Both the position numbers and the translations under genes were made by a program. This document shows positions 1 through 8,994 of a stretch of 64,000 nt of DNA, one piece after another. A model generated the notes under the pieces. The model was given only the letters and a program-made list of their open reading frames with translations, did not search any database and was not told where the DNA came from. The number at the start of each line of letters is the position of its first letter. Position 1 is the stretch's first letter. The stretch is from Roseivivax jejudonensis (GTDB taxonomy: Bacteria; Pseudomonadota; Alphaproteobacteria; Rhodobacterales; Rhodobacteraceae), in NCBI RefSeq assembly GCF_900172265.1, contig NZ_FWFK01000005.1, forward strand, positions 248,001 to 312,000, written 5' to 3'.

Positions 1-855
1 GCCCCCGCGCTTGATGATCTGCTCCATCGCCGGGATGAGGCTTTCGCCGCCGTCGAGACCGAAGCGCTTGGTGCCGGTATATTTGACGTGAAGGAACTTC
101 TCGAAGCCTTCGGCCTCGACCATCTTGTTCAGGATCGCCTTGCGGCCCTCACGGGTGAATTTCACCTCCTTGCCGTAGCCCTCGATCCGCTCCTTCAGCC
201 AGGCGGATTGTTCGGGATCGGAGATGTGCATGTACTGCAGCGCGAACGTGCCGCAATACGTGCGCTTCAGCACACCCACGATCTCGCGCAGGCTCGCGAT
301 CTCGAGCCCGAGCACGTTGTCGATGAAGATCGGCCGGTCCATGTCGGCGTCGGTAAAGCCGTAGGATTTCGGGTCGAGCTCGGGATGCTCCTGGCCGCGG
401 TTGCGCATGCCGAGGGGGTCGAGCTGCGCGTCCAGATGGCCGCGGATGCGGTAAGCGCGGATGATCATCAGCGCGCGGATCGAGTCGAGCACGGCGCGCT
501 GGATCTGGTCGTCGGTCAGCGCGACGCCCTGCGCCTCGGCCTTGTCCCGGATCTTGTCGGCCGCGCCCTTCGCCTCGGCGGGGACCATCGGCATCGGCCA
601 GTTGCCGGTGAGCGCGGCAGTCACGTCGTCCTGCGGCTCGGGCGGCCAGTCACGGCGCGCCCAAGAGGGGCCGTCGGCCTCTTTCTTGACCGCGATCTCG
701 TCGTCTCCGAGCCCCTTGAAGAAGGCCTGCCAAGCCTCGTCGACCGCGTTCGGGTCATTGGCGTAGCGGGCGTACATCTGCTCCAGATAGTCCGCGTTCG
801 CGCCCTGCATGAAGCTGGAGGCGTGGAAGAGGTCGTTCGGAGATTGGTCGGTCAT
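1..855 (-). CDS. sucA: 2-oxoglutarate dehydrogenase E1 component, N-terminal part (runs off the window)
   Basis: This is the thiamine-dependent E1 subunit of the 2-oxoglutarate dehydrogenase complex, which decarboxylates 2-oxoglutarate in the TCA cycle. The frame opens at the ATG at 855 (MTDQSPNDLFHASSFMQGAN) and stays open to base 1, giving 285 codons of a protein that is normally near 980 residues. The start shows the usual SucA N-terminal segment with NADYLEQMYARY followed by the WPMPM stretch, and the visible part ends in MEQIIKRGG just inside the E1 core. It lies 142 bp downstream of sucD on the same strand, so it is probably co-transcribed with sucC and sucD. The ThDP-binding residues lie outside the window. 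Confidence 0.96.
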   Translation of the reverse strand, partial: MTDQSPNDLFHASSFMQGANADYLEQMYARYANDPNAVDEAWQAFFKGLGDDEIAVKKEADGPSWARRDWPPEPQDDVTAALTGNWPMPMVPAEAKGAADKIRDKAEAQGVALTDDQIQRAVLDSIRALMIIRAYRIRGHLDAQLDPLGMRNRGQEHPELDPKSYGFTDADMDRPIFIDNVLGLEIASLREIVGVLKRTYCGTFALQYMHISDPEQSAWLKERIEGYGKEVKFTREGRKAILNKMVEAEGFEKFLHVKYTGTKRFGLDGGESLIPAMEQIIKRGG

Positions 856-896
856 GTCTCTGGTCTCCTGATGCGCCCGGCTCCGGGCATGGGTGC

Positions 897-990
897 GCCC
901 CGGCATGACGCCGGGGCCGCCCCGTCTCGTATCGTTGTGCGACGGCGCCGGTGGGCTTCGTCGCGTGCCCGGTGCGGCGCGTGCCGCACC
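897..990. other. Two intercistronic hairpins between sucD and sucA
   Basis: Two perfect inverted repeats lie in the 142 bp sucD-sucA spacer. The first is GCCCCGGC/GCCGGGGC (897-904 and 910-917, 5-nt loop). The second is GGTGCGGC/GCCGCACC (971-978 and 983-990, 4-nt loop). Neither is followed by a T-run in the minus direction, so they look like mRNA-stabilising or processing stems rather than intrinsic terminators. That role is inferred. Confidence 0.5.
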
Positions 991-997
991 GGACGGA

Positions 998-1885
998 TCA
1001 TCCCTTGTCGATCGCCTCGACCACCGCCTCGCCCAGCGTCGCCGGGCTGTCGGCCACGACGATGCCGGCGGACTTCATTGCCTCGATCTTGTCGTCGGCA
1101 CCGCCCTTGCCGCCGGCGACGATGGCGCCCGCGTGGCCCATGCGGCGGCCCGGAGGCGCGGTGCGGCCCGCGATGAAGCCGGCGGTCGGCTTCCAGCGGC
1201 CCTTCTTCTTCTCGTCTGCGAGGAACTGCGCGGCGTCTTCCTCGGCGGATCCGCCGATTTCGCCGATCATGATGATCGCCTCGGTTTCGGGGTCGTCGAG
1301 GAACCATTCCAGCACGTCGAGATGCTCCGTCCCCTTGATCGGGTCGCCACCGATACCGACGCAGGTGGATTGGCCGAGGCCGACGTCAGTCGTCTGTTTC
1401 ACGGCCTCGTAGGTAAGCGTGCCGGAGCGGGATACCACCCCGACCTTGCCGCGCTTGTGAATGTGGCCGGGCATGATGCCGATCTTGCAGGCATCCGGCG
1501 TGATGACGCCCGGGCAGTTCGGGCCGACGAGCACGGATTTCGACCCTTCGAGCGCGCGCTTGACCTTCATCATGTCGAGGACGGGAATGCCCTCGGTGAT
1601 GCAGACGATCAGCTCCATCTCCGCGTCGATCGCTTCCATGATCGAGTCCGCGGCGAACGGCGGCGGCACGTAGATCACGCTGGCATTGGCGTCCGTCTTC
1701 GCCTTGGCCGCGTGCACGCTGTCGAAGACAGGCAGATCGAGATGGGTCTGGCCGCCCTTTCCGGGCGTCACGCCGCCGACCATCTTCGTGCCGTAGGCGA
1801 TCGCCTGCTCGGTGTGGAAGGTCCCCTGAGAGCCCGTGAGGCCCTGACAGATCACCCGGGTGTTCTCGTCGACGAGAATTGCCAT
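998..1885 (-). CDS. sucD: Succinate-CoA ligase (ADP-forming) subunit alpha
   Basis: This is the alpha subunit of succinyl-CoA synthetase, which makes succinate and ATP/GTP from succinyl-CoA through a phosphohistidine. The 295 residues match the usual family length. The N-terminal CoA-binding Rossmann domain is clear ([15 protein letters not shown], then GGVTPGKGG), and the active-site histidine sits in [15 protein letters not shown] in the C-terminal third. It is translated from ATG 1885 and lies between a small membrane-protein gene upstream and sucA downstream on the same strand. Unusually, it is separated from its partner sucC by two small genes. Confidence 0.98.
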   Translation of the reverse strand: MAILVDENTRVICQGLTGSQGTFHTEQAIAYGTKMVGGVTPGKGGQTHLDLPVFDSVHAAKAKTDANASVIYVPPPFAADSIMEAIDAEMELIVCITEGIPVLDMMKVKRALEGSKSVLVGPNCPGVITPDACKIGIMPGHIHKRGKVGVVSRSGTLTYEAVKQTTDVGLGQSTCVGIGGDPIKGTEHLDVLEWFLDDPETEAIIMIGEIGGSAEEDAAQFLADEKKKGRWKPTAGFIAGRTAPPGRRMGHAGAIVAGGKGGADDKIEAMKSAGIVVADSPATLGEAVVEAIDKG

Positions 1886-1908
1886 GTCGTTTCGTCCTTT
1901 GTCCCTCT

Positions 1909-1932
1909 GGGCGGGCCGCGTCGGGCCCGCCC
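1909..1932. other. Intergenic hairpin upstream of sucD
   Basis: A 9-bp stem GGGCGGGCC/GGCCCGCCC (1909-1917 and 1924-1932, 6-nt loop) fills most of the 56 bp between the small membrane-protein gene and sucD. No T-run follows in the direction of transcription, so it is more likely a stability or processing element than a terminator. Confidence 0.4.
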
Positions 1933-1941
1933 GGTCGTTTG

Positions 1942-2271
1942 TCAGTATCGCGCGGAATCGTCGTCCACGAGTTCGTCGAGCATGCGCACGGCGATCGTCG
2001 CCGCACCCATGAGGATCAGCGATCGGCCGAGCGTCTTGGTCAGGTTCTGCGGAATGAACCGCGCGATGCCGTCGCGCGCGGCGCGCGCCGCGTCACTGCC
2101 GGATCGCACGTCGCGCAGCGATTTCGGCCGCGGCGACGGTTCGGGCAGCCGCAGCGTCTCGGGCGCGGTGCGCCGCATCAGCAGCCCGGCGCCGATCATC
2201 GCCACGCCGGCGATCAGCGGTGTGTAGTCGGACAGTCGGTCGGTGAGGTCGTCTCGTTCGGGAAAGCGCAT
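1942..2271 (-). CDS. Small putative membrane protein between sucC and sucD
   Basis: This is a 109-residue protein of unknown function. Residues 18-33 ([16 protein letters not shown]) form one hydrophobic helix, and a second weaker one lies near 81-97 ([18 protein letters not shown]). Between them is a proline- and arginine-rich linker, and the C-terminus is acidic (ELVDDDS). Its ATG (2271) shares one base with the stop codon of the upstream lipoprotein gene (TGATG), so the two are probably translationally coupled. Its position inside the suc operon implies co-expression with succinyl-CoA synthetase. I do not recognise a domain family. Confidence 0.75.
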   Translation of the reverse strand: MRFPERDDLTDRLSDYTPLIAGVAMIGAGLLMRRTAPETLRLPEPSPRPKSLRDVRSGSDAARAARDGIARFIPQNLTKTLGRSLILMGAATIAVRMLDELVDDDSARY

Positions 2272-2882
2272 CAGCAGCCCCTCTTTGCGGTGTCAGGCAC
2301 ATTCGGATCGCGGCACGTCCGGTCGGATGCGCCATCGACGCGGCCGATATCGAAATGTGCCCACGCCGAGGTGGTGACATTGTAGCGTCCGGTCACGATG
2401 AACCGTTCCCCGTCGCGAAAGAAACGCGGCGCATCACGGTAGTCGAACCGGCCGTAGCCCAACCGTTCGAACTCGGCGAGGACCACCGGATAGAATTCCC
2501 GACCCCTGGCGCGCGGCACCTGAATCTCGCAGTCGGTGCGCGCGGTGCGGTCGCCGACCCGCACGTAGTCGGCCGGAGCGAACGGCCCCGTCTTGTTCCC
2601 GCCGTAGAACTTCGCGTAGCCGCCAAGATCCATGTCGCGAAACGGGGTCCAGCCGGACTGCTCCAGCGACCGCAATGTTGCCGGGCCGTCGAGCTCGCTG
2701 CGAATGCAGGCGCGCGTCGCCTCCGCGACCGCGGCACGAACGTCGAACGGGCCCCGGGCCGAGGCGGGGATCCCGCCCATCAGGCCCTCGCGGTCCGGCG
2801 GCAGGCCCTCGTTCGGGCCACACGCCCAAAGAGCCAGACCGGCCGCCATCAGGACGGTCCCTGTCCGGAGCCGCCGTTCCAT
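2271..2882 (-). CDS. Putative lipoprotein encoded between sucC and sucD
   Basis: This is a protein of about 203 residues, probably an envelope lipoprotein. It has a short basic N-terminus (MERRLRTG), a hydrophobic core and a lipobox-like LALWAC at residues 16-21, after which the mature chain would start at the cysteine. The mature part carries three more cysteines (TRACIR, RTDCEI, DRTCRD) and ends in a fifth (KRGC), so disulphides are likely. ATG 2882 has AAAGGG a few bases upstream. An in-frame GTG at 2888 overlaps the sucC stop as GTGA and is an alternative start. No function can be assigned. Confidence 0.75.
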   Translation of the reverse strand: MERRLRTGTVLMAAGLALWACGPNEGLPPDREGLMGGIPASARGPFDVRAAVAEATRACIRSELDGPATLRSLEQSGWTPFRDMDLGGYAKFYGGNKTGPFAPADYVRVGDRTARTDCEIQVPRARGREFYPVVLAEFERLGYGRFDYRDAPRFFRDGERFIVTGRYNVTTSAWAHFDIGRVDGASDRTCRDPNVPDTAKRGC

Positions 2883-2884
2883 CG

Positions 2885-4078
2885 TCACCCTTTGACTTCC
2901 TTCACGATCTTCTGGGCGCCGTCCGACAGGCTGTCGGCGGCGATCACGTTGAGCCCGCTCTCGTTGATGAGCGTCTTGCCCTGCTCCACGTTGGTGCCCT
3001 CGAGGCGGACAACCAGCGGGACCTCGAGACCGACTTCCTTGACCGCGGCGATCACGCCCTCCGCAATGACGTCGCAGCGCATGATGCCGCCGAAGATGTT
3101 CACGAGGATACCCTTCACGTTTTTGTCGGACGTGATGATCTTGAACGCCTCGGTGACCTTTTCCTTCGTTGCGCCGCCGCCGACATCGAGAAAGTTGGCG
3201 GGCTCGGCACCGTAGAGCTTGATGATGTCCATCGTCGCCATGGCAAGGCCGGCGCCGTTGACCATGCAGCCGATCTCGCCGTCGAGCGCGATGTAGTTGA
3301 GGTCGTACTTGGACGCCTGAAGCTCCTTTGGATCCTCTTCGGTCTCGTCCCGCAGCTCCGCGACATCGGCCTGGCGGTAAAGCGCGTTGGAGTCGAAACC
3401 GAGCTTGGCGTCGAGCACCTTGAGATCACCCTTGTCGGTGACGATCAGCGGGTTGATCTCGAGCATCTCCATGTCCTTCTCGACGAAGGCGTTGTAGAGG
3501 ATGCCCATCAGCTTCACGCACTGCTTGACCTGCTGGCCGCTGAGGCCGAGCGCGAACGCGATGCGGCGGCCGTGGAACGGCTGGTACCCGGTGGCCGGAT
3601 CGACCGGGAAGGACAGGATCTTTTCGGGCGTGGAGGCCGCGACCTCCTCGATGTCCATGCCGCCTTCGGTGGAGCACACGAACGAGATGCGCGAGGACAC
3701 GCGGTCCACCAGAAGCGCGAGGTAGAGCTCGCGCTCGATGTCGGAGCCCTCCTCGATGTAGATGCGGCCCACCTGCTTGCCGGACGGGCCGGTCTGGTGC
3801 GTCACGAGCGTCTTGCCGAGCATCTTCTTGGCTTCGTCCGCGGCTTCCTCGACCGACTTGGCGAGTCGGATGCCGCCCTTTTCGCCCGCATCGGACTCCT
3901 TGAACGAACCCTTGCCGCGCCCGCCGGCGTGGATCTGCGCCTTGACCACCCAGAGCGGTCCGTCGAGCGCGCCCGCCGCGGTCTTGGCCTCTTCCGCGCG
4001 CAGCACGACCCGGCCATCGGAAACCGGCGCACCGTAGCTGCGCAGAAGCTGCTTGGCCTGATACTCGTGGATATTCAT
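2885..4078 (-). CDS. sucC: Succinate-CoA ligase (ADP-forming) subunit beta
   Basis: This is the beta (ATP-grasp) subunit of succinyl-CoA synthetase, which binds the nucleotide and works with SucD. From ATG 4078 ([18 protein letters not shown]) it has 397 residues, the standard length. The ATP-grasp region ([15 protein letters not shown]) and the C-terminal ligase domain ([26 protein letters not shown]) are both visible. A longer reading frame extends 51 bp upstream but lacks the conserved start. The gene heads the minus-strand suc run, about 1.3 kb downstream of mdh with an opposite-strand glycosyltransferase between them. A candidate tandem operator lies 110-138 bp upstream. Confidence 0.98.
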   Translation of the reverse strand: MNIHEYQAKQLLRSYGAPVSDGRVVLRAEEAKTAAGALDGPLWVVKAQIHAGGRGKGSFKESDAGEKGGIRLAKSVEEAADEAKKMLGKTLVTHQTGPSGKQVGRIYIEEGSDIERELYLALLVDRVSSRISFVCSTEGGMDIEEVAASTPEKILSFPVDPATGYQPFHGRRIAFALGLSGQQVKQCVKLMGILYNAFVEKDMEMLEINPLIVTDKGDLKVLDAKLGFDSNALYRQADVAELRDETEEDPKELQASKYDLNYIALDGEIGCMVNGAGLAMATMDIIKLYGAEPANFLDVGGGATKEKVTEAFKIITSDKNVKGILVNIFGGIMRCDVIAEGVIAAVKEVGLEVPLVVRLEGTNVEQGKTLINESGLNVIAADSLSDGAQKIVKEVKG

Positions 4079-4187
4079 GAGGACTGTCCCGAAATTGCTT
4101 CGCTTGCCTGCACCTAGCCATGCGCGCACGGGGGTTTTAAAGGGATTATCGCAAGATCGGAGCGATCAAAGGTATTTTCCGACGTTT

Positions 4188-4216
4188 GTGGTCACAGCCC
4201 GCCGGCGTGTGATCAC
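4188..4216 (-). promoter_or_regulatory. Candidate tandem operator upstream of sucC (GTGATCAC-N13-GTGACCAC)
   Basis: Two palindromic octamers lie in the sucC/glycosyltransferase intergenic region. GTGATCAC at 4209-4216 sits in the longer palindrome GTGTGATCACAC, and GTGGTCAC is at 4188-4195. Their starts are exactly 21 bp apart, about two helical turns. The same pair with the same 21-bp spacing occurs 118-146 bp upstream of sdhC, so this is probably a regulator site shared by TCA-cycle operons. The regulator is unknown. Confidence 0.5.
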
Positions 4217-4355
4217 ACTTTGCCCATCGAATCGAACGGGCCCAACGGCAACAGTCCCGAACCGCGTCGACGCGGGTTAACGTCTGGCGGGGACGCGCAA
4301 AAATCTCGCTGCTACGGTCGCCCCGAGAGCAGACGACAAAAAACCGGAGCAGGCC

Positions 4356-5384
4356 ATGCCGCCCGAATTCGGCGCACCCGGTCCAACCTGGGGCGTCGTG
4401 TCCACCCAAGCCGAATCCCCGGCGGTGACGGCCGCGTTCGCGGCGTGGCACGCCGCGCTCGGCGCCGCGCGCATCCACATTTATCTCGATGCGCCGGACG
4501 ACGAAACGATGACGCTTCTGGCGCAGATCCCGGCCTGCAGCGTGGTCGCATGCGATCGGGGCTACTGGCGCGGGGTCCAATCCGGAAAGCGCCCGCGCGG
4601 ACAGGAGCGCCGGCAAGTCCTGAACGCCGATCACGCCTACGCGCAGGAAAGTGTCGACTGGCTGCTGCACCTCGACGCGGACGAGTACCTTTGGCCCGAG
4701 CGACCGGTTCCCGAGGTCCTCGACGGTGCCTCGGTCGACGCGCTGAAGATCGCCAACGTGGAGCGCGCGTTCCGCGCCGGCGTGCCGCAGCGCACGATCT
4801 TCGACGGAGTGTTCCGCGCCCAGGTGCCGCCGGAGCGGTCCGACATCCTCGATCCGGATATCGCGCGGCTCACCTCGGGCGGCCTGAGCGGCCATGTCTC
4901 GGGCAAGGCCTTCGCGCCCAAGGGGCGACAGGGATTGCTGATGGGCATACATGCACCGCGGCTCGGCCGCGCCGCGAACCGGCGGATCAGGCGCGACTAC
5001 GCCGATGGGCTGCGGATCCTGCATTTCGACGGGCTGACGCGGAAGCACTGGATCGCGAAGACGGCGCGATACATCGCGCGAGAGGAAAAGGGACCGACGC
5101 GCCATCAGTTGCCCTGGCGCGCAACGCTCGCCGAAGAGCTGTCGGCCGAGCCGGACCTCGAGGCAGCTCTCGCCGGCGCGCATGACCGGCTGAAGACCGT
5201 CCGCCCGGACGAGGAAGCCCGGCTGGCGGCGGAAGGGTACATTCTGGATCTGTCGTTCGATCCGGCGCCGGCACTGGCGGCCTACGGCCTTGCCGCATCG
5301 GTCGACCTCTCCGCTGCGACGCACGACCGCTGGATGGAGGAAGCCGGCGCGGGCCTGGCCACCAAGGCCAAGCCCGCCCGGTAG
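4356..5384 (+). CDS. Glycosyltransferase family 2-like protein
   Basis: This is a 342-residue cytosolic glycosyltransferase of the Glyco_tranf_2_4 type. The nucleotide-sugar/metal site is WLLHLDADEYLWP around residues 101-113. The N-terminal part alternates beta strands and helices (WGVVSTQAESPAVTAAFAAW), as in GT-A folds that read a stored contribution of host sugars. The acceptor and product cannot be told from sequence. The ATG at 4356 is preceded by GGAG. It is the only plus-strand gene between mdh and sucC and ends 6 bp from the mdh stop (tail to tail). Such stand-alone genes often modify cell-surface polysaccharide, but nothing nearby supports a specific pathway. Confidence 0.8.
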   Translation: MPPEFGAPGPTWGVVSTQAESPAVTAAFAAWHAALGAARIHIYLDAPDDETMTLLAQIPACSVVACDRGYWRGVQSGKRPRGQERRQVLNADHAYAQESVDWLLHLDADEYLWPERPVPEVLDGASVDALKIANVERAFRAGVPQRTIFDGVFRAQVPPERSDILDPDIARLTSGGLSGHVSGKAFAPKGRQGLLMGIHAPRLGRAANRRIRRDYADGLRILHFDGLTRKHWIAKTARYIAREEKGPTRHQLPWRATLAEELSAEPDLEAALAGAHDRLKTVRPDEEARLAAEGYILDLSFDPAPALAAYGLAASVDLSAATHDRWMEEAGAGLATKAKPAR

Positions 5385-5390
5385 GTCACG

Positions 5391-6395
<1,005 letters not shown>

Positions 6396-6404
6396 CTAGT
6401 CCCA

Positions 6405-6420
6405 TGCGCGCATGCGCGCA
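6405..6420. repeat. 16-bp perfect palindrome between mdh and the TauE-like gene
   Basis: TGCGCGCATGCGCGCA is its own reverse complement and lies roughly 50 bp upstream of the mdh start and 100 bp upstream of the divergent permease start. It could be an operator for either gene or an mRNA stem. No regulator can be named. Confidence 0.4.
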
Positions 6421-6518
6421 AGGGCGCCGCCCGCCTCCGCCCGGCGCGTCCGGCATGGGCAAGCGCCGGCGCCCGGGCTAAGCCACACCGTCAGAAGCGG
6501 CGAGAACGGAGACATCGC

Positions 6519-7274
6519 GTGGACATCCTGAGCTGGTCGGCGCTGGCGGTCGGCCTTCCGGCGGTTCTCTTTGCCGGGATCTCGAAGGGCGGATTCGGAT
6601 CGGGCGCCGCGTTCGCAAGCGCGGCGATCCTCGCGCTGGTGCTCGAGCCGGGCGCCGCGCTCGGGATCATGCTGCCGCTGCTGATGCTGATCGACGTGAC
6701 CGCGCTCCCGGCCTATTGGAGGCGATGGAACTGGCGCGACGCACGGCTCCTGATCCTGACCGGCCTGCCGGGTGTCGCCGCCGGCGCGCTCTTCTACGAC
6801 CGCGCCGACCCCGACGCGATCCGCTTCCTGATCGGGCTCGTCGCGCTCCTGTTCGTCGCGTGGCAGGCGGCCCTGGCGTCGGGGTTGATCCGCCTCGGCC
6901 AGCGGCCGATGGGTCCGGTCGCCGGCGCCGCCGCGGGCGTGACCCTCGGCTTCACCAGCTTCGTCAGCCATGCCGGCGGCCCGGCCGCGGCGGTCTATCT
7001 GCTCGGCCGAAAGCTCGACAAGACGACCTTCCAGGCGACGACGGTGCTGGTCTTCTGGGCGATCAACCTGTCAAAGGCCGGGATCTATGCCGGCATGGGC
7101 ATCTTCACCCGCGACACGCTGCTGCTCGATCTCGCGCTGGCGCCGATGGCGATCCTCGGCACCTGGATCGGCGTGCGGCTGCACTGGCTCGTCCCCGAGC
7201 GGGCGTTCTTCGCACTGACCTACACCCTCCTGACCGTGACCGGGACAAAGCTGGTCTGGGACGCGCTCACCTGA
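6519..7274 (+). CDS. TauE/SafE-family sulfite/anion exporter-like permease
   Basis: This is a 251-residue inner-membrane protein of the TauE/SafE (DUF81) family, whose characterised members move sulfite, sulfoacetate or other organic anions. It has about eight hydrophobic helices. The family signature appears in both halves: AGISKGGFGSGAAF near residue 20 and TSFVSHAGGPAAAVYLLGRKLDKTTFQATTVLVFW from about residue 145, here abbreviated as the SHAGGP motif followed by RKLDK. The start is GTG 6519 with GGAG about 8 bases upstream. The substrate is not predictable. It is followed by mcl2, 107 bp downstream on the same strand. Confidence 0.9.
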   Translation: MDILSWSALAVGLPAVLFAGISKGGFGSGAAFASAAILALVLEPGAALGIMLPLLMLIDVTALPAYWRRWNWRDARLLILTGLPGVAAGALFYDRADPDAIRFLIGLVALLFVAWQAALASGLIRLGQRPMGPVAGAAAGVTLGFTSFVSHAGGPAAAVYLLGRKLDKTTFQATTVLVFWAINLSKAGIYAGMGIFTRDTLLLDLALAPMAILGTWIGVRLHWLVPERAFFALTYTLLTVTGTKLVWDALT

Positions 7275-7320
7275 CGGCGCGGCCGCTTTCCGCTGCAATG
7301 CGGCATTTTCCGCTTGAACA

Positions 7321-7359
7321 TTTTGCAAAGAAGTGGCCTCACTCGCGCAACTTTGTTGC
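7321..7359 (+). promoter_or_regulatory. Candidate regulatory motifs upstream of mcl2
   Basis: The 107-bp region before mcl2 contains TTTTGCAAAG (7321-7330; reverse complement CTTTGCAAAA) and an inverted repeat GCAAC-TTT-GTTGC (7347-7359). The first resembles the CTTTGCAAA core reported for RamB/ScfR-type regulators of acetate and short-chain acyl-CoA metabolism. The match is by eye from one site and is tentative. Confidence 0.3.
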
Positions 7360-7381
7360 CGCGACTGCGAGGAGGCCGCCG

Positions 7382-8233
7382 ATGCAGCTCCGTCCGTTCC
7401 GATCCGTGCTCTATATCCCTGGCTCGAAACCGCGCGCGATCGAGAAGGCGCGCGGGCTGCCTGTCGACGCGATCATCTTCGACCTCGAGGACGCGGTGTC
7501 GCCCGACGAAAAGGACGAGGCGCGCGCGACACTCGCCCGCGAGCTGGAGGCGGGTGGCTTCGGCGCGCGCTACCGCATCGTCCGGATCAACGGTCGCGAC
7601 AGCGCCTGGGGCGAGGCCGACGCAGAGGCCGCCGCCATGATGTCGTGCGACGCGGTGCTGCTGCCCAAGGTCGAGAACCCGGCGCAGATCGACGCGCTCG
7701 CTCGTATCACCGGGGACCGCCCGGTCTGGGCGATGATGGAGACGCCGCGCGGCATGATCGAGGCGCCGGCGATCGCCGCACATCCCCGCCTCGAGGGCAT
7801 GGTCATGGGCACGAACGATCTCGTGAAGGAGCTCGGCGCCCGCGCCACCGACGATCGCGTGGCGGTCATGTCGGGCCTCGGGCTCTGCGTCATCGCCGCG
7901 CGCGCCCACGGCCGGGTGATCGTCGATGGCGTCTACAATGCCTTCAAGGATGTCGACGGGCTGGCGGTGGAATGTCGGCAGGGCCGCGACATGGGCTTTG
8001 ACGGCAAGACTCTGATCCATCCCGCCCAGGTCGAGACCGCGAACGCGCATTTCGGGCCTTCCGAGGCCGAGATCGACCTCGCACGCCGCCAGATCGCCGC
8101 CTACGAGGCCGCCGCCGCCGAGGGGCAGGGTGTCGCCGTCGTCGATGGCCGGATCGTCGAGAACCTGCACGTGGACACGGCCCGCAAGGTTCTGGCACAA
8201 GCCGAGGCGATCGGCGCGATCGCAGCGGAGTAA
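7382..8233 (+). CDS. mcl2: (3S)-malyl-CoA thioesterase (CitE/HpcH-HpaI family)
   Basis: This is a 283-residue CitE-like TIM-barrel protein. The N-terminal RSVLYIPGSKPRAIEKA, the DLEDAVSPDEK metal/CoA region, the RING arginine segment (RIVRINGRDSAW) and METPRGMIEA are typical of malyl-CoA lyase and thioesterase enzymes. The Rhodobacter gene in this context (between mdh and the mch-sdh run) is Mcl2, which hydrolyses (3S)-malyl-CoA to malate and CoA and with the lyase Mcl1 gives apparent malate synthase activity in the ethylmalonyl-CoA pathway. The assignment as thioesterase rather than lyase rests on this context and on the shorter length; a CitE-like lyase is the alternative. Confidence 0.85.
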   Translation: MQLRPFRSVLYIPGSKPRAIEKARGLPVDAIIFDLEDAVSPDEKDEARATLARELEAGGFGARYRIVRINGRDSAWGEADAEAAAMMSCDAVLLPKVENPAQIDALARITGDRPVWAMMETPRGMIEAPAIAAHPRLEGMVMGTNDLVKELGARATDDRVAVMSGLGLCVIAARAHGRVIVDGVYNAFKDVDGLAVECRQGRDMGFDGKTLIHPAQVETANAHFGPSEAEIDLARRQIAAYEAAAAEGQGVAVVDGRIVENLHVDTARKVLAQAEAIGAIAAE

Positions 8234-8240
8234 GCCAGCC

Positions 8241-8786
8241 ATGATCCTTCTCGTCCTCGGCATCGCCCTCTGGGTGGCGGCGCATCTCTTCAAACGCGCG
8301 GCGCCGGACGCCCGCGCCCGTCTCGGCGGCGCCGGCAAGGGCGCGCTCGCCGTCGTTCTGCTCGTGGCTCTGGTGCTGATGATTCTCGGCTACCGGCAGG
8401 CCCCGTTCATCGGGGTCTGGACGCCGCCGGCCTTCCTCGTGCACGTCAACAACCTGCTGATGGTGGCGGCGGTCTTCGTTTACGGCATGAGCGCCACCAC
8501 CGGCCGCCTGCGCGGCAAGCTGCGCCATCCGCAGTTGACCGCGGTCAAGATCTGGGCCGTCGCGCACCTTCTGGTGAACGGCGATCTCGCCTCCATACTC
8601 CTGTTCGGCGCGATGCTCGCCTGGGCGGTGGCCGAGGTGATCGTCATCAATCGCAGCGAGGCATGGGTGCGCCCCGAGCCCGGCCCGGCCCGCAAGGATG
8701 TCCTTCTCGTCGTCATCACGATCGCCATGTACGCGATCATCACCGCCATCCACGCCTGGCTCGGCGTCTGGCCGTTTGCGGGGTAG
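8241..8786 (+). CDS. NnrU-family integral membrane protein
   Basis: This is a 181-residue hydrophobic protein with about five membrane helices and the NnrU-type pattern HLFKRAAPDARARLG near residue 15 and HLLVNGDLASILLFG near residue 111. NnrU was named for a role in denitrification in Rhodobacter, but most homologues, like this one, sit outside any nitrogen-oxide cluster. It starts 7 bp after mcl2 and 4 bp before the next gene, so it belongs to the mcl2-mch operon. A function in nitrogen-oxide metabolism is not supported by the neighbours here. Confidence 0.85.
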   Translation: MILLVLGIALWVAAHLFKRAAPDARARLGGAGKGALAVVLLVALVLMILGYRQAPFIGVWTPPAFLVHVNNLLMVAAVFVYGMSATTGRLRGKLRHPQLTAVKIWAVAHLLVNGDLASILLFGAMLAWAVAEVIVINRSEAWVRPEPGPARKDVLLVVITIAMYAIITAIHAWLGVWPFAG

Positions 8787-8790
8787 GCCG

Positions 8791-8994
8791 ATGAAACTCT
8801 ACCGCTTCCTCTCCGCCGACGACACGTCGGCCTTCTGCCACAAGGTCAGCGAGGCGCTGTCGCGCGGCTGGGAGCTTCACGGGGATCCTGCCTACGCGTT
8901 CGACGCGGCCAACGGCGTCATGCGCTGCGGGCAGGCCGTCACCAAGGAAGTCGACGGCGCCTATTCCCCGGACCTCAAGCTCGGAGAGCAGTGA
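8791..8994 (+). CDS. DUF1737 domain-containing small protein
   Basis: This is a 67-residue protein with the DUF1737 pattern: KLYRFLSADDTSAFCHKVSEAL, then GWELHGDPAYAFD, then the MRCGQAVTKE segment. DUF1737 members are small soluble proteins of unknown role. Its stop overlaps the start of mch by one base (TGATG), so it is translationally coupled to mesaconyl-CoA hydratase, and it lies 4 bp after the NnrU-like gene. Confidence 0.85.
   Translation: MKLYRFLSADDTSAFCHKVSEALSRGWELHGDPAYAFDAANGVMRCGQAVTKEVDGAYSPDLKLGEQ

Noticed and set aside
4207-4218. CRP site upstream of sucC
   Set aside because: GTGTGATCACAC has no 6-bp spacer between the TGTGA and TCACA halves, so it does not match the CRP/FNR architecture.
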